Below, in pieces: positions 5,724-5,767 of a stretch of 5,767 nt of DNA. The notes below the pieces were generated by a model. That model saw only the letters and a program-made list of their open reading frames with translations. It was not told the origin of the DNA and did not search any database. The translations under genes were made by a program, and so were the position numbers. Source of the stretch: CG1-02-33-12 sp964403775 (GTDB lineage Archaea; Nanobdellota; Nanobdellia; Woesearchaeales; CG1-02-33-12); NCBI GenBank assembly GCA_964403775.1, contig CAYOHL010000052.1, positions 1 to 5,767 on the forward strand, read 5' to 3'. How positions within the stretch are numbered: the first letter of the stretch is position 1; each line of letters opens with the position of its first letter.

Positions 5724-5767
5724 TTATTTTCCCTTTACCGAGTCAATTAAGTCCCTGTACCACCAGG
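5724..5767 (-). CDS. Possible C-terminal end of another minus-strand gene
   Basis: Read on the minus strand from the right edge, one frame gives WWYRDLIDSVKGK followed by TAA at 5726-5724. The stretch is clearly richer in G and C than the AT-rich intergenic DNA beside it, and the composition changes right at the stop, as expected at a gene end. Only about 14 codons are visible, so the product cannot be named. The plus-strand frame PFTESIKSLYHQ is also open but has no start codon. Confidence 0.4.
   Translation of the reverse strand, partial: WWYRDLIDSVKGK

Noticed and set aside
5731..5767. tRNA or other structured RNA end at the right edge because of locally higher GC
   Set aside because: No T-arm consensus or acceptor pairing can be made within the visible bases; a coding C-terminus on the minus strand fits better.

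Overview
The window looks like a compact, AT-rich archaeal chromosome segment. Three things point to Archaea: the PheRS subunits are of the archaeal/eukaryotic type (alpha with N-terminal winged helices; beta of only 543 residues without the bacterial EMAP and anticodon-binding domains); BRE/TATA-like promoters sit at the archaeal distance from start codons; and the only clear terminator is a bare T-tract. AT-rich coding, tight spacing and the style of the accessory genes would fit a DPANN-like lineage, but that placement is inference, not a measured result.

Layout from left to right. (1) 1-786, minus strand: the N-terminal 262 codons of an unrecognised protein with two hydrophobic segments, cut by the left edge and apparently leaderless. 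(2) 787-999: a divergent intergenic region with a TATA box for the left gene, a 7-bp-arm inverted repeat (830-847), and five copies of GTGGTAATTAA at about 30-bp intervals leading up to pheS. The last copy touches the pheS ATG. (3) 1000-2706 and 2708-4339, plus strand: pheS and pheT, one base apart, encoding the two subunits of phenylalanyl-tRNA synthetase. PheS carries an extra N-terminal module of about 65 residues that is not part of ordinary archaeal PheS. (4) 4352-5628, minus strand and convergent with pheST: a two-gene operon of a winged-helix protein followed by a nucleotidyltransferase-fold protein, overlapping by ATGA. It resembles AbiE-like/DUF6036 toxin-antitoxin pairs. (5) 5629-5767: promoter of that operon and, at the right edge, possibly the last codons of another minus-strand gene.

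The pheST pair is housekeeping and makes Phe-tRNA(Phe). The unusual parts are around it: the ordered repeat array in front of pheS, the extra PheS N-terminal module, and the probable toxin-antitoxin pair. The first gene of the minus-strand operon appears leaderless, whereas its second gene has a strong GGAGG Shine-Dalgarno site, so both modes of initiation seem to be used here. No tRNA, rRNA, CRISPR array, transposase or integrase was seen.
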